Of a stretch of DNA of 8,486 nucleotides, positions 1 to 5,575 are shown in pieces; position 1 is the stretch's first letter, and every line of letters starts with the position of its first letter. The notes beneath the pieces are model-generated. The model made no database searches. It worked only from the letters and a program-made list of their open reading frames with translations, and was not told where the DNA came from. A program made the translations under genes and the position numbers. The stretch lies in the NCBI GenBank assembly GCA_964506645.1, contig CAZDML010000094.1, forward strand, positions 1-8,486, read 5' to 3'. The stretch comes from CAZDML01 sp964506645 (GTDB taxonomy: Bacteria; Elusimicrobiota; Elusimicrobia; 2-01-FULL-59-12).

Positions 1-440
1 TCAAAGAACCTGCGAAGCCATCGCTGCAGCAACAGTTTGTTGCGGCAATTACGCAGCGTAAACAGGCGGTAGAACAAGGTGATTTTGAAGCGGTCTGGCA
101 GAGCTTCAGTCAACGCAAACGTCTTGATATGCAGAAGGCAGGCATGAGCGAGTCCGGATTTGTTCGGCTACAAAAACTAACCGTACAGTCCGATTCCCCG
201 GTAGAGCAGACGATTGTAAAAACCAAGAAAGAAACAGAAAATTCGCAGCTTGTCTTGATTCGACAAACGCAAGTGCCTCACCCCGACGTCTTTGTTAAGC
301 AGAAATGGGTCCTTGAAGAGGGTGATTGGAAGTTGGATGAAGAAGAAAAGCGGGCGGCTGTGGCCAAACCGGCCGAACCCGCGTCATCATCGTCATCCTC
401 CATTCAGGTGCGAGCCCTTCCGGGTGTTTCAGGCCCCTAG
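1..440 (+). CDS. C-terminal part of a probable NTF2-like (SnoaL/DUF4878-type) protein, 5' truncated by window edge
   Basis: An open frame enters from the left edge with its first full codon at position 3 and stops at TAG 438-440. It gives about 145 residues with no start in view. The in-frame ATG at 129 falls inside a continuous amphipathic segment (QQQFVAAITQRKQAVEQGDF), so it is not the real start. The pattern is an alpha-helical opening with QGDFEAVW, then alternating strands, then KQKWVLEEGDWKLDEEE. This resembles the cone-shaped NTF2-like fold, where 'GDF..vw' and 'W..edG.WK' are common. The tail is low-complexity: an Ala/Pro stretch, six serines in a row, then a Pro/Gly-rich end, suggesting a disordered C-terminus. 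Any signal peptide or lipobox lies outside the window. Function is unknown and the family call is tentative. It is followed by 49 bp containing a promoter for the next gene, so it probably ends its own transcript. Confidence 0.7.
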   Translation, partial: KEPAKPSLQQQFVAAITQRKQAVEQGDFEAVWQSFSQRKRLDMQKAGMSESGFVRLQKLTVQSDSPVEQTIVKTKKETENSQLVLIRQTQVPHPDVFVKQKWVLEEGDWKLDEEEKRAAVAKPAEPASSSSSSIQVRALPGVSGP

Positions 441-454
441 TTTCTCATCCCCGA

Positions 455-483
455 TTGCATTACATCGACGGAAGCGCTATGAT
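455..483 (+). promoter_or_regulatory. Probable promoter of the diguanylate cyclase gene, leaderless type
   Basis: TTGCAT (455-460) and TATGAT (478-483) are separated by exactly 17 nt. The -10 hexamer matches the consensus at five of six positions; the -35 matches only TTG. The -10 ends 6 nt before the ATG at 490, so transcription would begin at or next to the start codon. No good Shine-Dalgarno sequence is present; the nearest purine run, GGAAG at 470-474, is 15 nt away. Confidence 0.5.
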
Positions 484-489
484 AAATGC

Positions 490-1866
490 ATGGGAAAGCT
501 GAGAACATTAATAGCCCACTATCGAACCGTACTCATTCCTTACTTTCGTTGGCTCGAAAATATTTGGAACGCTTTCCCTGTTCGCGCCAAACTCTCGTTG
601 TTGTTCGCCAGTCTGATTCTCCTCATGACGTCGTTTTTTTATGTGTTTTCTGTTTTCCAAACCACCCGAGAGATCAAAATCAGCGCTATCTATAAAGGTC
701 AGGCCATTGCGGAAGCACTCAAAAGTGAAGTTTCCTACGGTCTCCAAAATAAAAGTTTTCCCAATTTAAATCTGACATTTCGCCGCTTGGCCTCGAGTCG
801 AAACGATGTGGTGTATGTATTCCTTTTAGATCCTGCCTCCACGGTTCTTGCACATAGTGATGCGGATCAGGTCGGTCGTCAATATGCCGACTCTCTGACG
901 CGTTTAAGCATCTCTTCCAATACCAATAGAGTTCAATTTAAGCGAGTCGACCTAGAAGGCCAGGGCGAATACACCGATTTGTGCGATGTCTCGGTACCGA
1001 TCTGGCAGCATGGTAAACGTGGAGGGACGCTACGCATTGGGGTCTCTCTGACACAGTATTTATTGGCGAACGGCCCACGCATCCGTTGGAAAGTCGCCCT
1101 TTTTGCTTTGCCGTTTGCTTTCCTCTCCATATTGCTTGCTATCAAACTGGCGGAATCGCTTACTCGGCCACTGCAGCGCCTTGCCCAGGCGGCTTCTGAG
1201 GTCAGCAAGGGAAATTACGATGTTCAACTCCCACTAAATCGTCGTGATGAGCTTGGCGAGGTGGCGCAAGCGTTTAATGTCATGGCGAAGCATTTGAAAG
1301 AAAATTTTGCCAAAGTGTCTGAGATGGCCAATCGGGACGGGCTGACAGGCCTCTATAATTCCCGCTATTTCCAAGACGCCCTAGCACGCGAAGTGGAACG
1401 CGTCAAACGAACTGGGCAGCCCCTGTCCATTATGTTGTTTGATGCAGACCGCTTTAAAAAGGTCAATGACCGCTATGGTCATCCAGCAGGCGATCAAATT
1501 CTTCAGCATATCTCCCGTATTTCCAGGTCTGTGCTCCGTGGATATGATGTTTTAGCACGCTACGGTGGTGAAGAATTTATTGCCATGCTTACAGACACGA
1601 GTGCATCGCAAGCGACTGTGCTTGCGGAGCGCCTGCGCAAAACCATCGAGCAAAGACCCTACATCCTCGACGATGGAGAGGTGATCCGCGCCACCGTTAG
1701 TATTGGGGTTGCTCAACTCCGCCCGCCTTTCGATAAAAAGCTTGTTGTGAGCCAAGCGGATCAGGCACTCTATCGTGCGAAGGAATCCGGGCGTAATCGT
1801 GTGCTTGCTTACAAGACATCCATGATGGATGCTCCTGCCCAGGCCCCAACTCAAATAGAGATTTAA
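490..1866 (+). CDS. Membrane-bound sensor diguanylate cyclase (Cache-like sensor, HAMP, GGDEF)
   Basis: This 458-residue protein should make cyclic di-GMP from two GTP at the inner membrane. A cytoplasmic N-terminus is followed by TM1 (about 35-57), a periplasmic region of about 145 residues that looks like a single Cache-type sensor (YVFLLDPASTVLAHSDADQVG at 109-129), TM2 (about 201-221), a HAMP linker (about 219-270, with DELGE at 253-257) and a GGDEF domain (about 282-442). Visible catalytic features are DGLTGLYN (283-290), the metal and substrate segment FDADRFKKVND (317-327, metal ligand D318) and the active-site loop GGEEF (359-363), an accepted variant of GGDEF. The inhibitory RxxD site is intact as RGYD (350-353), exactly five residues before GGEEF, so product feedback is expected. 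There is no EAL or HD-GYP domain. The ATG at 490 is chosen because the frame upstream adds Arg/Pro-rich residues overlapping the previous gene and a -10 element sits 6 nt before it. The sensed ligand is unknown. Confidence 0.95.
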   Translation: MGKLRTLIAHYRTVLIPYFRWLENIWNAFPVRAKLSLLFASLILLMTSFFYVFSVFQTTREIKISAIYKGQAIAEALKSEVSYGLQNKSFPNLNLTFRRLASSRNDVVYVFLLDPASTVLAHSDADQVGRQYADSLTRLSISSNTNRVQFKRVDLEGQGEYTDLCDVSVPIWQHGKRGGTLRIGVSLTQYLLANGPRIRWKVALFALPFAFLSILLAIKLAESLTRPLQRLAQAASEVSKGNYDVQLPLNRRDELGEVAQAFNVMAKHLKENFAKVSEMANRDGLTGLYNSRYFQDALAREVERVKRTGQPLSIMLFDADRFKKVNDRYGHPAGDQILQHISRISRSVLRGYDVLARYGGEEFIAMLTDTSASQATVLAERLRKTIEQRPYILDDGEVIRATVSIGVAQLRPPFDKKLVVSQADQALYRAKESGRNRVLAYKTSMMDAPAQAPTQIEI

Positions 1867-1887
1867 AAATCAATACGTTTTTAATAG

Positions 1888-1916
1888 TTGAAATGTTGCG
1901 AAATATGGTCTAACCT
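1888..1916 (+). promoter_or_regulatory. Probable promoter of the NlpC/P60 gene, leaderless type
   Basis: TTGAAA (1888-1893, five of six to the -35 consensus) and TAACCT (1911-1916, a TANNNT -10) are spaced by 17 nt. The -10 ends 7 nt before the ATG at 1924, placing the predicted transcript start at about the start codon. The sequence between them and the ATG (TATCGCG) has no Shine-Dalgarno match. Confidence 0.5.
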
Positions 1917-1923
1917 TATCGCG

Positions 1924-2793
1924 ATGAACTATTACGTTAGGAAAGGCTTTCTTGTAGCCACGGTCGGCGTTACCTCAGTCATAGGGTCGACCCTGTGGGC
2001 CGTTGTTTCCTCTATTCCACATTGGTCCCCCTATAATTTTGATTCTTCGGTCCCTGCGCGCGCTCTTATGCCCTCCGTTGTCCGCGCTCAGGCTCCGGCT
2101 CAGCTGGCTTGGTTTTTTATCCAATACCCCTATCTCTCTGAAAATGCGCGAATTGAACGTAAAAATCACCACACGTTTGTCGTAACAGATAATTTGAGGC
2201 GTCGCGAATATGTGGTGGTGTGCGGACAGCGATTCCGAAGGGTGGAGATTTACTATGTCGAGAATAAGACCCGTACCCAGGTACGCATTTATACACCCGG
2301 ACAACAACGTACCGTAGAATTCATCGGTTTGGCCAAAGTGAATGAAATGCGTCAGCGTGATGACAATTATTGGATGTGGCAGGCGCCGTTATGGAATGAC
2401 ATGAATATTAGGATTTATTCGATGGCTGATTTTTGGAAAGATTCCCCTTTTAAACGGTACTCCTGCGCAGGTTTTGTGCATCGCTTCTTAAGCGAAGCGG
2501 GTGTCAACGTCCCAGTCTTGGACGCATGGGATATCAACAAACAGCCTTGGCAGCAGGTCTCCTTGGACGAACTCGAACCGGGTGATATCGTCACGATTCG
2601 CGCCGCCAGCGAAGCACATCGTCGCTATTGGAAGCATTCCGTGACCCACGTGGGTGTCTATTTAGGACAAGGAAAACTCATCCATGCTGCAACGTCTTCC
2701 CCTCGCGCCAGTCGTTCTTGGGTGCGTGTCGTTGACCTGAAGGAATTCCATTCTCGAATTGAGAAGGTACTCCGCCCGCCAGAGTTGTTATAA
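1924..2793 (+). CDS. Membrane-anchored NlpC/P60-family cysteine hydrolase
   Basis: This 289-residue protein has a basic N-terminus (NYYVRKG) and one hydrophobic segment (about 9-29), either an uncleaved anchor or a signal peptide. A region of about 110 residues without a recognised domain follows. The C-terminal domain (about 165-285) has the NlpC/P60 layout: YSCAGFV with nucleophile Cys181, the THVGVYLGQGKLIHA segment with His242 as general base, and a polar third residue, probably His254. DELEPGDIV (215-223) is the usual pre-histidine strand of these enzymes. Family members cut gamma-D-Glu-diaminopimelate bonds of peptidoglycan stems, though some act on other amides. A periplasmic cell-wall role is the default. 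The frame also opens at TTG 1888, but that codon lies in the -35 hexamer and adds residues before the basic stretch, so ATG 1924 is preferred. It lies 57 bp after the cyclase gene, with its own promoter and a terminator behind it, so it is probably a single-gene transcript. Confidence 0.88.
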   Translation: MNYYVRKGFLVATVGVTSVIGSTLWAVVSSIPHWSPYNFDSSVPARALMPSVVRAQAPAQLAWFFIQYPYLSENARIERKNHHTFVVTDNLRRREYVVVCGQRFRRVEIYYVENKTRTQVRIYTPGQQRTVEFIGLAKVNEMRQRDDNYWMWQAPLWNDMNIRIYSMADFWKDSPFKRYSCAGFVHRFLSEAGVNVPVLDAWDINKQPWQQVSLDELEPGDIVTIRAASEAHRRYWKHSVTHVGVYLGQGKLIHAATSSPRASRSWVRVVDLKEFHSRIEKVLRPPELL

Positions 2794-2813
2794 TCTCAGA
2801 GCTGAAGCGAAAT

Positions 2814-2841
2814 GGGGGCGCGAGAGCGACCCTCTTTTTTT
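2814..2841 (+). terminator. Intrinsic terminator after the NlpC/P60 gene
   Basis: GGGGGCGC (2814-2821) pairs with GCG-A-CCCTC (2826-2834) across a GAGA tetraloop (2822-2825, GNRA class). The stem has eight pairs with one bulged A (2829) and one G-U pair, and is followed by seven T (2835-2841). It starts 20 bp after the stop codon. The end of the T tract forms part of the stop codon of the converging gene. In the other direction there is no comparable T run. Confidence 0.85.
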
Positions 2842-3256
2842 ATGCGTGTGTGGAGGTAATCTGCAGAACGCGTAGTGGAATAGCCTTTGCGATTTTGCCA
2901 TTGATGAGGATTTCGATGGAATAATGCCCGGCCTGTTTGAAGGGCACATTCATAAACCGCAGAGGAAGAATGACGGCCTGTTTCCATCCCGCTGGAGAAT
3001 CAGGCGATTTGGGAACCTGAAGTTCCCCTTGCGCAGAGGCGATATGGTGGGCATCGGCATCCAACAGTAGAATTTCCAACTGATGCTTGCGATCCAGATC
3101 GTTGGGTCCCAGCAGAAGACGTAAAACAACGGCGAGTGTCGGATGGGTAGCAGGTAAGTGAGAGACCTGGATTGTATCGAAAGCGCCGCCCATGACAAAC
3201 AATTTGCCTGCGGGGACATCCGCTGCATCAGCGAGAAATGCAAAATCGAGTTCCAT
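2840..3256 (-). CDS. DUF6941-like protein of unknown function
   Basis: This is a 138-residue protein with no signal peptide or membrane segment, probably cytoplasmic. The opening MELDFAFLADAADVPAGKLF, followed by VMGGAFDTI and HPTLAVVLRL, is the pattern I associate with the DUF6941 family. That family has a conserved N-terminal 'FafLaDaa', a GG.FD motif and a beta-rich body of about 130-150 residues. The rest (HQLEILLLDAD; then MNVPFKQAGHYSIEILINGK near the C-terminus) reads as a small beta-sandwich, the last part resembling 'G.Y.f.i.vdG' strands. The frame continues upstream to an ATG at 3286, but family similarity starts at MELDF and an extended -10 element lies 7 nt before the ATG at 3256, so 3256 is chosen. 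No biochemical function is known to me. It converges on the NlpC/P60 gene and diverges from the alpha/alpha-toroid gene, with 20 bp between the two start codons. Confidence 0.82.
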   Translation of the reverse strand: MELDFAFLADAADVPAGKLFVMGGAFDTIQVSHLPATHPTLAVVLRLLLGPNDLDRKHQLEILLLDADAHHIASAQGELQVPKSPDSPAGWKQAVILPLRFMNVPFKQAGHYSIEILINGKIAKAIPLRVLQITSTHA

Positions 3257-3263
3257 AAGGAAG

Positions 3264-3272
3264 ATCTTAGCA
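3264..3272 (-). promoter_or_regulatory. Extended -10 promoter element of the DUF6941-like gene
   Basis: Read on the minus strand the sequence is TGC-TAAGAT, an extended -10 (TGnTANNNT). It ends 7 nt before the ATG at 3256. No -35 is recognisable, which is common for extended -10 promoters. No Shine-Dalgarno sequence lies between it and the ATG. The element overlaps the 8-bp palindrome AAGATCTT (3261-3268) in the leader of the divergent gene. Confidence 0.4.
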
Positions 3273-3276
3273 AAGC

Positions 3277-5268
3277 ATGAAGACATTACTGTATAAATTC
3301 ATCAAAGATGTGCGCGTCAAGCGTACAGTTATCATTGTTGGAATACTTCTTTTAGCGCAGGGACTTTTTGATCGACCGTTCCAGGTCCACATCTCGGAAT
3401 CCCTCCGAACAGACCCTGCCCTTACCTGGCTGCTGAAGAATTACCCTCCCTTAATGACCAATAAAGAGCTTCAGGCTCACTATCAGAGTTTGATCGCGGG
3501 ATATTGGGTTCCGCAGACAGGCCTGTATCTGAGCTTCCCTGGAACAGGGGATGAACGTCTTGTCCAACAGGCCGCTACCTATGATCAGGGCATCGTAGGT
3601 GTATTGCTGGTGAAAATGGGTGATCACGATAAAGCGCGCAAGCTACTCAAGTTTTATGAAAATGCCTGGGAAATCTCAGGGAACCGATCCGGTCCTCGCG
3701 AAGGCCATCAGGGCCTGGCTAATTTTTATAACGCCTATTTTGGTGTCGAAGGTGTCGAAAAGACCATGCACGTCGGTCCCAATGCCTGGATTGGTTTATT
3801 TGCCACGCGATATTATCGGCGTTGGCGAGAACCTCATGCGTTAAAGCTGGCGACCCATATTGCCGATTGGATGATTGATAAAGTGCCACATCGCGAAGGC
3901 GCTATTGCCATGGGTGAAATCCCTTGGAACTGGGGCCCCTGGGATAAAATCCATTCCACTGAGAACAATATCAGCACGCTGGCCTTTTTAAATGATCTCT
4001 TGTTAATCCAGGATCTTTCCTGGCTTCATCAGCGAAAAATCCGCAAGGAGCGCGACTCCATCGAACAATGGTTGATCCACGGAGCTTACGATAAAAAAGA
4101 ACAAAGAGTTATACGCGGGTTTAACCCTCAGGGGAAAGACAGGGTGGGGGCGGTGGATTCGTACACCTGGTACATCAATATGCTCCGTCCGCGCGCCCTG
4201 GAGAAGGCGAAAATTCCTGTCGACAAACTGATGCATTTTGCTGATAAAGAGTTTTGTGTAAACGTAGATGGGCGTTTGGGCGTTGACTGTGTAGACCAGG
4301 GAATGGCTGATGCGACGTTCCAGGACACGGAAATGAAAAAGGTCCAGGACGTTATGTTTCTGAGGCCCAAAAATAACAAGCATCGCCTTATCTGGTACGA
4401 AGGTCAGGGTCAGTTTATTGTTCTCCTTCAGGATATGGCTCGCTATTCCATTGAACGCGCTTTCGCTGCCACAGACAGAGATGAAAGCAATCGGTTTCTC
4501 AAACAGGGCAACGCTTGGTTTCAACGAGCCAAAGAACTCGAACAGGCCACTGACAAGGCTTCGTTTCAGATGCCTTGGGGAATTGCCTACCCTTGCGCAA
4601 CACAAGGTCAGTTTTATCTGTGGGGGTGGCCGGCGCCTAGTCCCAATGGCAATCGTCCTTCCGATGCGGTCGCACCGCTGGTCTGGCGGATTTTCTCCGG
4701 CATGGGGTATGAATCGCTCTCCGATACTCAGATTAATCCTCGCACAAGCTGGCACGTGAAATGGGTGAAAGGCCCGGCCGCTAAGGATCCTGGAACAGAT
4801 CTTCTTTTAGGAGCCAGTGAAGAAATGACGGTACATGCCTGGGAGCTTTATGAGAAAAAAGAGTATGAACGCGCCACCCGCCAGGCCAAAGCAACTATTA
4901 AGCTCTGGGAAGCTGACGCTAAGGGTCTTGAAGTTTTAAAGGAAAAGCAAATAGGAACCTATCTCCCCTACAATGGAAAAGTAGAACAACTTCAGCGAAT
5001 TCATGATTTTTGGGCGCTCAATGATGTGGCTGCCGCGTATTTTGTGTTGGCTAAAATCGCTGATGAAGAGCACCGCACAGACGAAGCCATTGTCTTGTTT
5101 AGGAAAATATTGAAAGATTTTCCATTGGCTCAGCTCTGGGACAAACGCGGATGGTTTTGGAACCCTGTAACAACGATACAGAGCGATTATGCGGAGACCC
5201 GGCCTAATGAATATGGGTCGTTGTTAGCCCTCATTCCCGAGTTCCCCGCCGTCCCCAAAGGCAACTAA
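3277..5268 (+). CDS. Membrane-anchored six-hairpin (alpha/alpha-toroid) glycosidase-like protein with C-terminal helical repeats
   Basis: This 663-residue protein has a short basic cytoplasmic N-terminus and a single TM anchor (about 17-31), with the rest predicted periplasmic. Residues about 45-480 show the helix-turn-helix rhythm of six-hairpin glycosidase-like proteins: TYDQGIVGVLLVKMGDHDKA (101-120), GPNAWIGLFATRYY (167-180), STENNISTLAFLNDLL (227-242), DSYTWYINMLRP (294-305) and IWYEGQGQFIVLL (372-384). These motifs resemble the 'tYdqala', 'ENN' and 'W.EG.aq' positions lining the central cavity in this superfamily, making E229 and E375 candidate acid residues. After about residue 515 come two TPR-like helical pairs (HAWELYEKKEYERATRQAKA; ADEEHRTDEAIVLFRKIL). 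Substrate cannot be inferred, and it might be a non-catalytic glycan-binding scaffold. ATG 3277 is the only plausible start; a weak AAGGAAG lies 13 nt upstream. Its stop overlaps the start of the PilZ gene by one base. Confidence 0.8.
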   Translation: MKTLLYKFIKDVRVKRTVIIVGILLLAQGLFDRPFQVHISESLRTDPALTWLLKNYPPLMTNKELQAHYQSLIAGYWVPQTGLYLSFPGTGDERLVQQAATYDQGIVGVLLVKMGDHDKARKLLKFYENAWEISGNRSGPREGHQGLANFYNAYFGVEGVEKTMHVGPNAWIGLFATRYYRRWREPHALKLATHIADWMIDKVPHREGAIAMGEIPWNWGPWDKIHSTENNISTLAFLNDLLLIQDLSWLHQRKIRKERDSIEQWLIHGAYDKKEQRVIRGFNPQGKDRVGAVDSYTWYINMLRPRALEKAKIPVDKLMHFADKEFCVNVDGRLGVDCVDQGMADATFQDTEMKKVQDVMFLRPKNNKHRLIWYEGQGQFIVLLQDMARYSIERAFAATDRDESNRFLKQGNAWFQRAKELEQATDKASFQMPWGIAYPCATQGQFYLWGWPAPSPNGNRPSDAVAPLVWRIFSGMGYESLSDTQINPRTSWHVKWVKGPAAKDPGTDLLLGASEEMTVHAWELYEKKEYERATRQAKATIKLWEADAKGLEVLKEKQIGTYLPYNGKVEQLQRIHDFWALNDVAAAYFVLAKIADEEHRTDEAIVLFRKILKDFPLAQLWDKRGWFWNPVTTIQSDYAETRPNEYGSLLALIPEFPAVPKGN

Positions 5269-5567
5269 TGACCTCGAAAGATAGTCGACGCGCAGCGCGC
5301 CGCAAGCATGATACGGTGATGGAAATCTACGATGATGCGGGCCGACACATCGTAGGTCTAGGGCGTTTGATTGATTTTTCAAGCGTAGGGGTCCGGTTTT
5401 CAACCCCAGCGGTACTCCATAAAGGAGATCGCGTGCGTGCTCGACTGAGACTCCTCAAAGAAGGAGTACTTACGATTGTGGCCTACGTTGTTTGGGTAAA
5501 AAAAATGACCAACACCTACCATTACGGTCTTGAGTTCGACGTTTTAAAGAAAACCCGCCGCGATTAA
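5268..5567 (+). CDS. PilZ-domain c-di-GMP receptor protein
   Basis: This 99-residue cytoplasmic protein consists of essentially one PilZ domain. Both c-di-GMP-binding motifs are present: an N-terminal arginine cluster RRAARR (7-12, satisfying RxxxR) and DFSSVG (36-41, the D/N-x-S-x-x-G motif on the beta-barrel). HYGLEF (85-90) is the typical closing strand. No partner domain is fused, so it should act by binding another protein. The ATG shares its A with the TAA stop of the preceding gene (TAATG), and a weak AAAGG (5257-5261) lies 6 nt upstream, so translation is probably coupled to the toroid protein. This ties c-di-GMP sensing to that envelope protein. It ends 8 bp from the converging HEAT-repeat gene, with no obvious terminator between them. 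Confidence 0.93.
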   Translation: MTSKDSRRAARRKHDTVMEIYDDAGRHIVGLGRLIDFSSVGVRFSTPAVLHKGDRVRARLRLLKEGVLTIVAYVVWVKKMTNTYHYGLEFDVLKKTRRD

Positions 5568-5575
5568 TTCAACTG

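Noticed and set aside
292..489. N-terminal extension of the cyclase frame to ATG 292
   Set aside because: It would overlap the upstream gene by about 150 bases in another frame, and the added residues are a Pro/Arg/His-rich shadow. The membrane protein begins naturally at ATG 490, which is preceded by a -10 element.
486..695. 69-codon plus-strand frame overlapping the start of the cyclase
   Set aside because: It is a shifted-frame shadow of the cyclase's TM1 and sensor region, with no independent start signal.
1864..1883. TAAAAA / TTTTTA inverted repeat after the cyclase stop as a terminator
   Set aside because: The six-base arms are entirely A/T with an 8-nt loop, so the hairpin would not be stable enough. 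I call no terminator there.
1888..1923. TTG start 12 codons upstream for the NlpC/P60 gene
   Set aside because: The TTG forms part of a good -35 hexamer (TTGAAA). The added residues precede the normal basic N-terminus, and there is no Shine-Dalgarno sequence.
3257..3286. Ten-residue N-terminal extension of the DUF6941-like protein to ATG 3286
   Set aside because: It overlaps the divergent gene's start, has no upstream signal and adds residues outside the recognisable family motif. The ATG at 3256 has an extended -10 at the right distance.
3742..3759. Tandem 9-bp direct repeat GGTGTCGAA
   Set aside because: It merely encodes Gly-Val-Glu twice within the toroid protein. Two copies of nine bases are not a meaningful repeat array.
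4003..4755. A 250-codon open frame on the minus strand inside the toroid gene
   Set aside because: It lies fully opposite a coding sequence with clear family-like motifs. Its product is Cys/His/Pro/Arg-rich with no domain pattern, and it has no Shine-Dalgarno sequence or promoter of its own.
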